Source: Loripinus fragilis (lineage: Eukaryota; Mollusca; Bivalvia; Lucinida; Lucinidae). From it: DNA of 64,000 nt. Location of the stretch: contig OZ026518.1 of assembly GCA_964019695.1 (NCBI GenBank), positions 81,897,950 through 81,961,949 of the forward strand. The letters run 5' to 3'. The notes under the pieces are model-generated. The model was not told the DNA's origin. It ran no database searches and worked only from the letters and a program-made list of their open reading frames with translations. The first letter of the stretch is position 1. Each line of letters opens with the position of its first letter. Shown piece after piece: positions 10,757 through 21,400 of this stretch. The translations under genes were made by a program, and so were the position numbers.

Positions 10757-13500
10757 TCAATGGGCATAAATAAAAAAAAAAATAATAGAGTGTCCTAGTA
10801 AAATGAAATGCTCTGATACTGTAATGACAATGTCCGGAAAATGTTTTAAATCAAATTTATGTTTGTTCATTCTCTCTCTACATTTTTGCTGAATTTGTCC
10901 GACATATTGTATGTTACATTTCTTGCAAGTAATGAGGTAAATTACATCTGAAGAAGCACATGTAAAATTATCTCTGATACTAAAGCTAGCAGACACAGTT
11001 AGTGCTCAGTAATGAATTTGATTACACAATACTCGAACAATGCGAACAACGAGGCCTGATACATTTTAAGACAGAGCCAGAATTTACTATTCTGTTCAGT
11101 TGAGAATGAACCAAAATCATGTCTTGTAAATTTGAAGGTCTTTTGAATGCAACAATTGGTTTACGATTAAACAATTTCCTCACGCGTTCACTTTTGGAGT
11201 ATTTGAGGAGATTCCAGTATTGATTTGTGATTTTTCCTATGTTAGGCGATGACGGATTATTGGTGCATACAAAAGGAATAATGCCCTGACACTTTGTGTG
11301 GGAAGTAGCTTTAAGTGCATCCGCCATGCTCATTGAAGATACTTTTCCAACAGCCTCATCAATTACCTGTTTGAGATAATTTTGTGTCTAAAAATATTCC
11401 TTCAGTCTGTCAAGATCTTTTTCAAAACATGTGTTATCCGACGCAATACCTCTGTAACGTTTAGCCTGGCTATAAGGAATGCCCTGTTTGCTTGAAAGAG
11501 GATGGCATGATGCAAATTCAATGTACTGATGACAGTTTGTAAATTTTTCATGAACACTTGTATCAAGCGCACCATTTTCTTTCATTTTAATATTCACATC
11601 CAGAAAAGTAGCTTCTTGATTAGAATGATTGAAAGTGAATTTTATGGTATCATGACAATCATTGATTTTAGAAATGAAATCATGCAAGTTTTGTTACCTA
11701 TGATTCCATATCATAAAACATCTCATCAAGTAACCTTAACCAATTCAAAGGTGTTTTATCACAGAAACCAAGAAAATTCAACTCAAGCTTACTCATAAAT
11801 AAAAATGCGTAAGACGGAGCCATTTTAGTACCCGTTGCAGTACCCAAAACTTGAAGACAATTTACACCATTAAACTTAAAATTAATTTTAGTCAATACAA
11901 GATTGATGAGTTTTGAAACGATAGATCTAGCCTCCTGGGATTTTCCACCTTCAGACATGAAATGATCACATGCTTTAATACCATCACTATGAGGAATATT
12001 GCTATACAGTGATTTAACATCTAAGGTTACCAAAAAAGCGTTCTGAGGAATACTTTTAAGTTGTGAATTTTGGTAATAAAATCAGATGTATCTTTAACGT
12101 ACGAAATCAAAGATTCCATGTGGGGCTTAAGTATGCTCTCAACATATGCTGAAATATTTTCAGTAAGTCAACAACAGCCTGAGACAATAGGCCTACCAGG
12201 GTAACCAAGGGGAAGTTTTGCATCCAATTCTTTATGTATTTTTGGCAAGACATAAAATATTAGAAATATATCACTTCCAGGGGAAGTAATACTTTCTAAG
12301 GTTGATTTTGACAGTTCAATGTTTCTGATCACTTCATCTATGTCCTTTTGAAATTGTTCCTGTGGATTTTCATCAAGTCTTTTTATAAAACTTTGTGTCA
12401 TTAAGCTGTCGTTCCACCTCTGCTATGTAATAATCACGATTCATCAACACAACGGTTGATCCTTTATCAGCCAATTTAATGATGACAGTGTTATCATTTC
12501 TTAATTGTTTTAATTGCATCTAATTCTTTGGTGATAAATTTGGAGTGAATTTATATTTTTTGACATTTTGTTTAATTTCCTTTGTTATTCAATCAATATT
12601 AAAGTCCAAACTTGCATCTCTACCAGAAGGGGAAACAAAGGTTGATTTAGAATCGGTGTTCCATTTGAAATATTCGTAATGACTACCATGGGTATCTGGC
12701 TCATCACCATTTTCACCAAAGGCTTTTGCTGCAAAATATTCCCTCAGTTTTAATTTTCTTGTAAATTCAAAAACATCTTGTTTTAATATAATTTTTTGTG
12801 ACTTTTAGGCTCTGGACAGCATTTTAAGCCTTTTCCAAGGAGTCTGTAATCTGCATTTGACAGAGTTTTATTGGATAATTCTAAAACTTTTTTTACCCCT
12901 CTGTATTTTTTTTCAATCTTCTTTTGTTTCCACCATTGTTTTCTGCTGGTGATGCGGACGAACCTCCTGTTCCGCTTAATGCCTTCAGACACCCTACCAG
13001 TTGCTTGCTGACGCTGCTCAAGTGTTTTTGCATTCCAGTCTGTTGCAGAACCTGTTCATTGCTCTGTTTTGCTTGTCTTTGCTACCTCATCTTGGTGCTG
13101 TTCGGGCCTACCTCGTTTTTCGACTGATTTGATACTATCTATACAGGCTGTTGCTTCTGAGACTTTGGACTTGTTACAGGTTTTTTAGTATGTTGTTTGG
13201 ACGGTTTTTTTTGGTTTCCTTTTTGCAGATTTACCAACATTGCTGTTTAGTTTAGTCTGATCTTTAGCATATTGTATAGCATTGGTTTGTTTTGGTTTTG
13301 CATTCTCTGAATCAATTTCATCATTCTGAGATACTATATAACAGTCTCTTGTGTCAGTCAGTCTGTTGAGGTTTTTTATGGTTTGTCTATCAACTATCTT
13401 GTTTTTTTTTGTTTCAGTTTTTGTAAAGATATTGTGATTATGGTATAAACTCACCCTCATCCTGTGTAAACTTTATCAGTTTATCTTCGAGCACAGCCAT
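10757..13500 (-). pseudogene. Penelope-like retroelement, reverse transcriptase plus GIY-YIG endonuclease, decayed
   Basis: On the minus strand the pieces appear in Penelope order. A possible start codon lies at 13500-13498, followed by a Lys-rich N-terminal part (13460-13185). Next is the pre-RT motif with LLGKGLKCCPEP (12992-12783), then LPKIHK and GRPIVSGC (12401-12168). Motif A is LDVKSLYSNIPH, with the motif-B region GTATGTKMAPSYA (12033-11698). FLDVNIKMKENG and the HP motif follow (11687-11388), then a connector (11333-11022). The GIY-YIG domain has VIYLITCKKCNIQYVGQ and VSEHF (10996-10757). Pieces lie in different frames with stops between them. The catalytic YxDD box reads LLDE, so the enzyme would be dead even if translated. 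This is an old degraded copy; no terminal repeats were found. Confidence 0.9.
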
Positions 13501-13544
13501 CTTTGGTTTTGATCTGCAGCTGCAGATAATGTTCATCTGACACT

Positions 13545-13765
13545 ACTCCAATATATGTATGTCAGAATGTGACATTTATATGTAGGAATCTCTTATTTGT
13601 CTGTAAGGACGTGACTTCGTTATGTAAAATTGTGACATCTGTATGTAATAATGTGACAGCTGTATGTAAGAATGTAACATGTATGTAAGTATGCGACATA
13701 TCTTTGTAAGAATATAAAATCTCTATGAAAGGATGTGATATCTGTATGTAAGAATGTTACAGATA
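13545..13765. repeat. Minisatellite of about 24 bp
   Basis: About nine imperfect units of the form gtatgtaagaatgtgacatct run head to tail. Unit length varies from 22 to 27 bases. Confidence 0.8.
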
Positions 13766-13819
13766 ATATGTACCAAATCGACATTTTTATTCTAGAATAA
13801 GTTATGAGTTAAATGAAAA

Positions 13820-14240
13820 AAACGTGCTATTTGACAAATAGTACCTTTTCCAAAACTAAGAAAAAGGTGTTATCTGTCAAATGGTACCTTTTGATACTCA
13901 ATGCTGTATTGTTGTAATCATTTTAGTAAATGCAAAATGTATTATTTGTCATGTAACACCTTTTAACTCTAAATAACTTAAACAATAGCAGCACTTTTCT
14001 TCCAACTATAAGATGTAATGTGACAGATAGCACCTTCTGCTTCAAATTTGACAGCAAATAACTATTTTGCCGCTATCAAAATTAGAGATATGCACATAGG
14101 GCCAAATGAAATTTTGTCAGCACAAGTTCTGTTCAAAGAATACAGCCATAATCATTTGTGAGATGATAAATATCATGTTAAGAATCGTAAAAAACTAATA
14201 TAACTCAATTTTGTTGAAAATGCTAGATAGCACCTTCTAC
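13820..14240. repeat. Cluster of short palindromes (GGTGCTATCTGTCA type)
   Basis: At least five copies of a self-complementary motif occur. Examples are gtgctatttgacaaatagtacc near 13828, ggtgttatctgtcaaatggtacc near 13867, gtattatttgtcatgtaacacc near 13948 and gacagatagcacc near 14022, with a half-site near 14225. The first three are near-complete inverted repeats. Spacing is irregular (40-200 bp). Confidence 0.65.
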
Positions 14241-14941
14241 CACTATGGAGGCGATATACAAGTAATCAAACTTCAGCTACTAGTATTTAGACCATCTATC
14301 GTATAGAGATGAGAAAGAAACAATGGTGCATTGTTGCATACAGTAAAAAAAAAGCCTGTGTATAACGGTCACTCTCCAAAAGACCGAAACTGGTTTCCAG
14401 TAAATGCATAATGCAGGTCATAAGTTCTGCAGAATGCAAAAATTTCGACCTTCATTAAGCTATACTTGATTACGATCGTTAAGTAGTGACCCTCGATTCA
14501 TTCACATGAGCTGACAGTTTTGTCCTTATCTCACCTTTACAGCCTCAAAACCAAAAGCTCTCAATGTCAATGCGTAGTGACATTATGTAGGATGTAGAGT
14601 GATATAAGGATCGTACTTCAAGCTCATGTGACTCATTCAATGCATTTACCGTTACGGTCATGCCCCAAATCATTTTATAGAAATAATCTACTTGTTTTGT
14701 CTTTTTTTGAGTGGTCGTTTTACTTTTCCACACGTTTTACTGTACAAATAACGCCGAATATGTTGCGTAAATGCGTTGACAACCAAATGTTTTGTGTCTC
14801 ACACATTCCAAACAAACCTTTTTTCATGATACTGCTAATTTAATGGCAAACCTTAAAATATATCATATATTTTCAAAATTATTGCTGGGATCAGTTATCG
14901 ACTAGACTGCAGCAATGAGGACTTCAAACATTGTAAGTTAG
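14241..14941. other. Non-coding stretch
   Basis: I see no gene or clear repeat. The open frames on both strands overlap each other, are AT-rich and match nothing known to me. Confidence 0.4.
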
Positions 14942-14956
14942 AATAATAATAATAAC

Positions 14957-15027
<71 letters not shown>
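14942..15027. repeat. (AAT)n microsatellite
   Basis: A nearly uninterrupted run of aat/taa triplets of about 86 bases. It is separated by only about a dozen bases from the gat run that follows. Confidence 0.95.
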
Positions 15028-15028
<1 letters not shown>

Positions 15029-15040
15029 GTCGAATTAGAT

Positions 15041-15041
15041 A

Positions 15042-15093
<52 letters not shown>

Positions 15094-15165
15094 CGATGAT
15101 GATGGTGGTGATGATGATGATGATGATTTTGATGATGATAATGATGATGATGATGATGATGCCAA
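15041..15165. repeat. (GAT)n microsatellite
   Basis: A run of gat triplets with a few interruptions (gac, ggt, ttt). On the minus strand it reads as His codons and creates a spurious poly-His/poly-Tyr frame together with the aat run. Confidence 0.95.
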
Positions 15166-15557
15166 CTGTATGTCACCTTATACTACTCAAAACTTGACAA
15201 GAGTCCAAACTTCAATATCGTGAACACTACATGTCTTCTTTCAAGCATCTTGAACAATTTATATGACTGCTTTGATGACAGGTTACTGACAATGATGACA
15301 TATAAGACGTATTAGGTCACGTGAAGGGTAGGATCAATTTGTTTCGTTTGCAAACTCCGAAGAGAAGTGCACTTGTATTCTGTGCCAAATGATTAAACTT
15401 GTAGGAGTTCAGAGAACCTACAGAAACAAGTTGGCACAATATCTCTCGCAAACAAAGCCACACTTGATCAACATATCCAGAGCTTTCCAAAGAAAAGTCA
15501 CAAAAATGTGTTATCAGTTCAGGTTGCGCGTCTCTCCGTTTAAGGCAGCTATCTTCA
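15166..15557. other. Non-coding stretch between microsatellites
   Basis: I see no gene, RNA or repeat here. Confidence 0.4.

Positions 15558-15627
<70 letters not shown>
15558..15627. repeat. (TA)n microsatellite
   Basis: About 35 perfect TA repeats. The open frame that runs through them (poly Tyr-Ile) is an artefact. Confidence 0.97.
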
Positions 15628-15631
<4 letters not shown>

Positions 15632-15678
15632 AACACTTCAATCATGCAGCATTGTTTCTGCAAAAATAGTAAGTGAGT

Positions 15679-15707
15679 ATGATCAGGAAATACCACAATC
15701 ACAAAAT
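15679..15707 (-). repeat. Terminal fragment of the dispersed truncated retroelement
   Basis: The string gtatgatcaggaaatacc, continuing to cacaatcacaaa, is identical to the left edge of the longer copy at 18951. It appears to be a copy truncated almost at its 3' end. Confidence 0.5.
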
Positions 15708-17014
15708 TTGAAGATAAAGATACTCACCTCATCAAAGACGACAGGTAGATGAAAAGAGCTGCCTTGATCTACAGATCAATTTAAAAGTGTCTGTCTTTGA
15801 TGACAGATCAGGATTTGTTGCGGCTAACATTGATGACCGGTCAAACTTGTAGAACGCTACTTGAAATTATTAGTTTCTTAAGCTTTTGGTCCTGCTTTAG
15901 ACCATAAATCATCTGCCATATTGTATCAAAATTTAAGTAATCTGATCTGTCATCTGGCTAACTGATATTAAGCATAAAGTCTAAATTTAGTTTAGGCGCT
16001 GTATAAACAGGTTCCAAGCTTTCTATATAAAAAAATTCACCTCTATACCAAATATCATTTTGATGACTTGAAGTGCCAACTTTAAAGGAATCAGAGAATA
16101 CACACATCTTAAAGGGGCCAAATGTAATTTAAGGGCACTTTGAACGTGCTAAACTGTTCCAAGAAAGTTTGAAGACTTTTCAGTGAATCCATTAACTTTT
16201 GCTATTTTAAGTTATTGCTTTTTTTGGCTTGAGGACACGAGTTTGGTTGTGGCTATGCCACTTCCTGGTCATAGCTTGTATTTTTTAATTTTTTAAGCAG
16301 TACAAATACATGTTGCTTATATTTTACAATCAAATCATCATTTCCCCGTATAAATCAACTGAAGGTTGATAATGTATCTTATGTATTGAACGGCAGTAGA
16401 TCATAGTTTATAATGATCTTTTTCCACAAGAAAATATTTAAGACGTGATAATGGTATGCAAGTTGACACCATACCAGGCAATCGGAATGCTAAATAGGCA
16501 GGATTTCCACTGGCGTCTTGGCTGTTAATGTTTCCTTGTGTTTGGGTAACAGAAGTATTTGTTTCATAGATTCTCAGGATGGACCACAATTTGGAAGATA
16601 TAGACTTCGAGAACCCATTAAATGGATCCATTTTGGATATTTCAGTACATGAAAAGGTTGCGGAACAATACACGTGTGACATGTCTGATTTAAGTTATTT
16701 TAAAAAATCAAATATTTGAAATAACAAATTAAGACACATGATAAAAGGTTCACATGCCAATGCAAAAAGTGCATGCAATATTTCACAACTCAAGTTGCAC
16801 TAACCTCACACCAGATTGCCAAGCATAGTGCAAGCCACATTAATGTATTTCCTGAGGCAAAACTGTCTATAAGAAGGCTCACTTAAATCTTCACCAGAGT
16901 CCATATGCAAATCAGGACCATTGGTACTTAACTATATAATAGAAATTCAAGTAAAAGGAAATAATCTATGACAACATGATTATCTACACAATTTTAAACC
17001 AAAGTAGTGTTCTC
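15708..17014. other. Non-coding stretch
   Basis: I see no convincing gene. A 93-codon minus-strand frame at 16401-16682 lies downstream of the zinc-finger remnant on the same strand, but it contains no zinc-finger motif or other recognised feature. Confidence 0.35.
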
Positions 17015-17400
17015 CTATAATATTTCCCATGGAAATCTTTGGAACAGTGTCAAGAATATGGTTTGGAACTTGTCAGGATATTCATGTGTAATGAAATTTT
17101 TCGTTCTGCTGGAAGGAGTTATAACATGTTTCAAAATGACATTGTGTGCCCACGGTCCTGGCTCATGGAATCGACATTGGTGAATATTCAATTTATACTT
17201 CCTACAGAAAGTAATGCCACAGGAAGTACATACATGTAATTGTGGCTCTGTCCAATGTACGGCATTCTTGTTGGTGTAAGTGCATCTTGAGATTTGAAAT
17301 ATTGTGTATTGAAATTTGAAATAGTGTGTGCACTTCTTGCAATGGAATGTGAATGTGTCTTGTGGTGCAGTTTCAAGTTTGATGTTTTAGAGAAAAACAC
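17015..17400 (-). pseudogene. C2H2 zinc-finger gene remnant
   Basis: On the minus strand one frame reads FSKTSNLKLHHKTH, the second half of a C2H2 finger. After a frameshift the next frame gives FHCKKCTHYF, and then a complete finger HVCTSCGITFCRKYKLNIHQ followed by CRFH, spaced C-x2-C-x12-H-x4-H. The frame stays open to a TAG near 17015. The frameshift, the missing first half of finger one and the lack of a start suggest a decayed copy. An exon of a distant gene is the alternative. Confidence 0.45.
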
Positions 17401-17892
17401 TTACATCACATATGCAACTATCAGCCTCTTCTTTGATTGAAACATCCAAAAGGAATCCATCTAAGGGGTCCTTTCAGTCTATATCTTCGAATTTGTGATA
17501 AACCCAATTGATCTATTCAACAAATTATTGCTTTTGTTGCCAAAGCACAACCAAATAGATAATAGTCAAGGTGCCACCTAATAAGTTTAGCTTACTGTAT
17601 GGCATGATGCCAACTTGCATGCCATTATCATGGCTGAAACTATTTATTTGTGGAGAAAAATCATGATATGATCTGTTGTCATTCAGCCAGTAACAGTTAT
17701 TTACAAGCTTCTGTTGATTCCTATTAAGGTAACACTATATATTATTTGACAAATAAATATTCGCACCAGGTACTGGTACTGTTGAGAAAAAAAAAGAATA
17801 TAAGCGATGACCAGGACGTGACACAACCAAAACCATACCCCTGTCCTCAAAAATACATTGGACAATAACTGAAATATTAAAACTTAATGGTT

Positions 17893-18060
17893 TCAATGGT
17901 AATCACTCGACAAGCCTCGTGAAGCCAATCGATGATCCTCAGGACGGATTTTGAAGTCTACTTGTTTAACAATCCATCATGAGTGTGAGGATGAGATAGA
18001 AAAAAATCCCGAGGATCACAGATTTGCATCATAAGGCTTGTCGAGTGATGGATGACAAAC
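17893..18060. repeat. Foldback (hairpin) element
   Basis: The string tcactcgacaagcct (about 17906) is matched in inverse by aggcttgtcgagtga (about 18033). Inside, gatcctcaggacggatttt pairs with aaaatcccgaggatca. A copy of this kind just upstream of the lectin gene could be a MITE. Confidence 0.65.
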
Positions 18061-18405
18061 GGTGATCACGTGGGATGGACTTTTCTATCCCACCTCACAC
18101 GACCAATGGATTCCATTTCTTGCTCTCAACTAAATACCTTATTTTATATTGGAAACACGTGAAAAAGACTTTCAGAAAATCCTGAATATGTTGAGATGCG
18201 ACATGGTAATGCCATTTTAAAATTATACTGACATCACGGATCGACGTGCGGTCTGCGTGCCGCCGTTCGTTTTAAATCTTCCCCACGGGCTGATAAGGGT
18301 ATGTGAGAATTATCTCACGTATGTGAGAATCACCTGAAGTATTAACAATTACGGACATGAGGCTTGATTTGGCCAGTTTAACTCCAAATAACTTTGTTCT
18401 TCACC
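18061..18405 (+). promoter_or_regulatory. Probable promoter and 5' UTR region of the lectin gene
   Basis: This is the region immediately before the proposed initiator ATG. It holds a CCAAT box (ccaatgg, 18102-18108) and a TATA-like string (ttttatattgg, about 18132). The transcription start cannot be placed from sequence. The inverted pair tatgtgagaattatctcac near 18300-18320 could be a short regulatory palindrome. Confidence 0.25.
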
Positions 18406-18408
18406 ATG
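18406..18408 (+). CDS. Lectin gene exon 1: initiator ATG only
   Basis: The string ttcttcaccATG is followed directly by gtaagc, a good donor. The start codon would be the last codon of the 5' UTR exon (phase 0). The next exon opens in phase 0 with a hydrophobic run and has no in-frame ATG before an upstream TAA (19520-19522), so it needs an upstream start. This ATG fits, but another unseen first exon is possible. Confidence 0.55.
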
Positions 18409-21400
18409 GTAAGCAACTAAGTGTGTGTATGTGTTTGCTTTGTTAGTAATAGTGGAACACTTTAGGACCAAAATTTTACAGATTATGCAAAATTTTCTGT
18501 TATGCAACAAAACCGAATCTGCTAAATAGTAATTATGATGTCAGCAGTGATCAACCTGTCATGTGACTATGCAACGGTAAAAAATGTGATCATATGCAAC
18601 AGTTCATCGAAACAGGATCAATATGTTAGCAACCGACAGTTTGATAAAACAGTTAAAATAGTTAATAAATCTTTATAAAATACGTTTGGTAGTAAAATGT
18701 CATGGCACATACTTCTAATAAACCTTTTATGTTAGGGAACACTATGAGACCAAAATTGAACAGATCAGGCAAGATTGTCTGTCTTGCAATAAAACTGACG
18801 CTGCTAAATAGTAACTTTGACGTCATCAGTGATCAGCGTGTCACGTTGCTGTGCAACAGTAAAAGTGTGATTATGTGCAACAGTTCATCGACGCCGGATC
18901 ATATTGGTAGCAACAGAAAATTCGAGAAAACAGTCAAAAATAGTAAAAGAGTATGATCAGGAAATACCACAATCACAAACTGCAGACAACCCCGTGGCAC
19001 CGCGGGGAAGAGCCGCTCAACCATAACAAGACACCAGGCAGACAAATTAAGCAAAGCAATCAGCTCTTTCTTCCCCATCAAGATGATTGCAATACTAAAA
19101 TGGACATAAAGATACGTACAACAAAACATAGAACAATTACAGACTCCCACAATGGGAGTAGCAATAAACAAAAAGTCAACAACAACAGAACCACCGCCTT
19201 AGAACGGACACTAGCCTAAGCCACCGGGGGCCTAAATGCATCCCAATGGTACCAAATCTTCGCCCTAGATTCTGCTGTTGTTGAAGTACAAAAAATGTTC
19301 AGCTCGCATGGAGGCCATCTAACTAATGCAATGTTACTACTACTTAATTACTTTTTATATAGTACGTTGGGTAATAAAATGTCATGGAACAAAATTTTAA
19401 TAAACCTTCAATGTTAGGGCGAGTAACCTTTTCAACCTGCTAGTCTTGTAGGGTCGCGGAATATCTTTTTTAAAGATATTTATTGTTTAAAGGTGAATTT
19501 ATATATAATGCATACATGATAAGAAATCTGCACCTGTTTTCAGATTGCCCCCCTTTGCTTGCTGCTCTGTGTTTGTGCCTTGACTTGTGAAGGAGGTTAC
19601 AAACGGAAGAGACCATCTGGTTGCTATATCAGTCGTCGACAATGCGAAGCCAAAGTAAGTAAAGTGTGATTTGATTATAAACGGACATATATAAGCAGAA
19701 CAACATCATGAGATCTAGTTTAGCCCCCAAGGTTATAAAACGTTTAAATGCTAAGCTCAGCAATACTGGCCTTGGGGTTATAAAACTTGAGTTCATTTTC
19801 AGACACAAAATAAAGCGCAATGATTGGCTGCTTGCGGACACGTGCTTTATTTTGAGTCTGAGTCTGTACGCGTTATCATTGTAACACTCTACAATATTTA
19901 AGAGTTTTGGCTGTTTGTTGTGTTTTGTCACTTTCCCAAATGTTGCCTGGTCCACATCAGAATTACGTGAGGGCGTGATTGGTGCCGTGAAACTGGTTTA
20001 AGCCATCCAGTAAAATATTATTTACTGACCGTTCCAAGGCCCTATTTCATTTGTGGATCATTTGTGTTATTTATGTCTTGTGTTTTTAATGCTTTCGCGT
20101 CTGTTTATTGCTGCTTTGTGGTCACCTGCTAGGAAAGGGCTGACCTCTTGGCTGCTGTTTGTGATGTTAATTGGGTTTTTTTTTGTTACCTTCCTATGTG
20201 GTATCCTGGGTCAGGTACCTACTTGATTATATCGTTTCAAAATCTTTGCAGTCTTTCTACTTTTAAAGCAAGACTAAGCTTTATTTTTAATTATCTTATA
20301 ATTCTTGCACACCAGATAAGGATATCTGAGATTTTACCCTGGGATAGAAAATCTTATTTTACCCATGCTATCTTACCCAGGACGTCAAGTAAAGTCGTCA
20401 TGTGAAATTGCATCCTAGCGTATTCAGGGACTTCTGGAAACTGGGAGCACAGTGGCTCAGTAGTTGAGTGATTGACTCGAGACCGAGGGGCCTCACAGGC
20501 GTCACTGAGATGTGTCATTGAGCAAGACACATTAATCCTAGCTCAGTACAGGTTCAACCTAGGAAGATCCGTCCCTTTATAACTGAAATATTGTTGATGG
20601 AACGTAAAAAATCAAATGAAAAAAAAAAAAACTTCTGGAAGCTTATAATTAAATAAATACATAAATATACAAATAGACAGATTAATAAAACAGTGGTTAA
20701 CATGAAAAAAAATCCATTACTCCCGTGAGGGTAAGCTAGAACAATGTGTCCCTCGGGCAAGCCTAGTGATGCAACGGCGACCCTCAGAAAGGATTTTTAT
20801 ATCCTATACTCACACTCATGGTAGATTCTTTTTTCCTGAGCAATTGAAACTGCATGGTGAGTTGAACATTTTATAACCTTGTGACTCATTCGGGAAATTC
20901 CAACACAATTCGAGAATCGAATCAAGCCTCAGGTATACGTAAGGTGCATAACGCGTACTATGTACGAAAAGCTCCTTCTTGTTACAATGTAGCTGGACAA
21001 GGCGCAAGGGAAATTAGTTTTTTAACATGTGAGTTCAGTCATGAACCCATTTCCGAGAATGAATCGAGGGACACTTAGAGATCGTGGTAGATTGAACCGA
21101 GGGTTACTTAGAGGTCGTGGTAGAAGTAAAGATTGTTTATGTGTTAGATCACTCAAATGTTGCATTAATCCTGCAATTAAAAGTTAAAATGCCATCAATT
21201 CATAAGCAGGATATATTAAATTCTTAGTTGAGATGAGAAATGTGATAAATAGAGGACCTTACATGAATGCTCATATTTTATTGAATTTATAAAACGAAAT
21301 GGGGAAAAGAGATAAAATACGAGGCTTGCCGAGCATTTTATCTCTTTTTCGCAACGATTTTAATAAATTCAATTATACTAGAGTACGAATGTTAGATCAT

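Noticed and set aside
14895..15176. Open frame coding poly-His and poly-Tyr
   Set aside because: It is only the translation of the (AAT)n and (GAT)n microsatellites.
15389..15676. 95-codon open frame on the plus strand
   Set aside because: Nearly a third of it is Tyr-Ile from the (TA)n run, and the rest has no known similarity.
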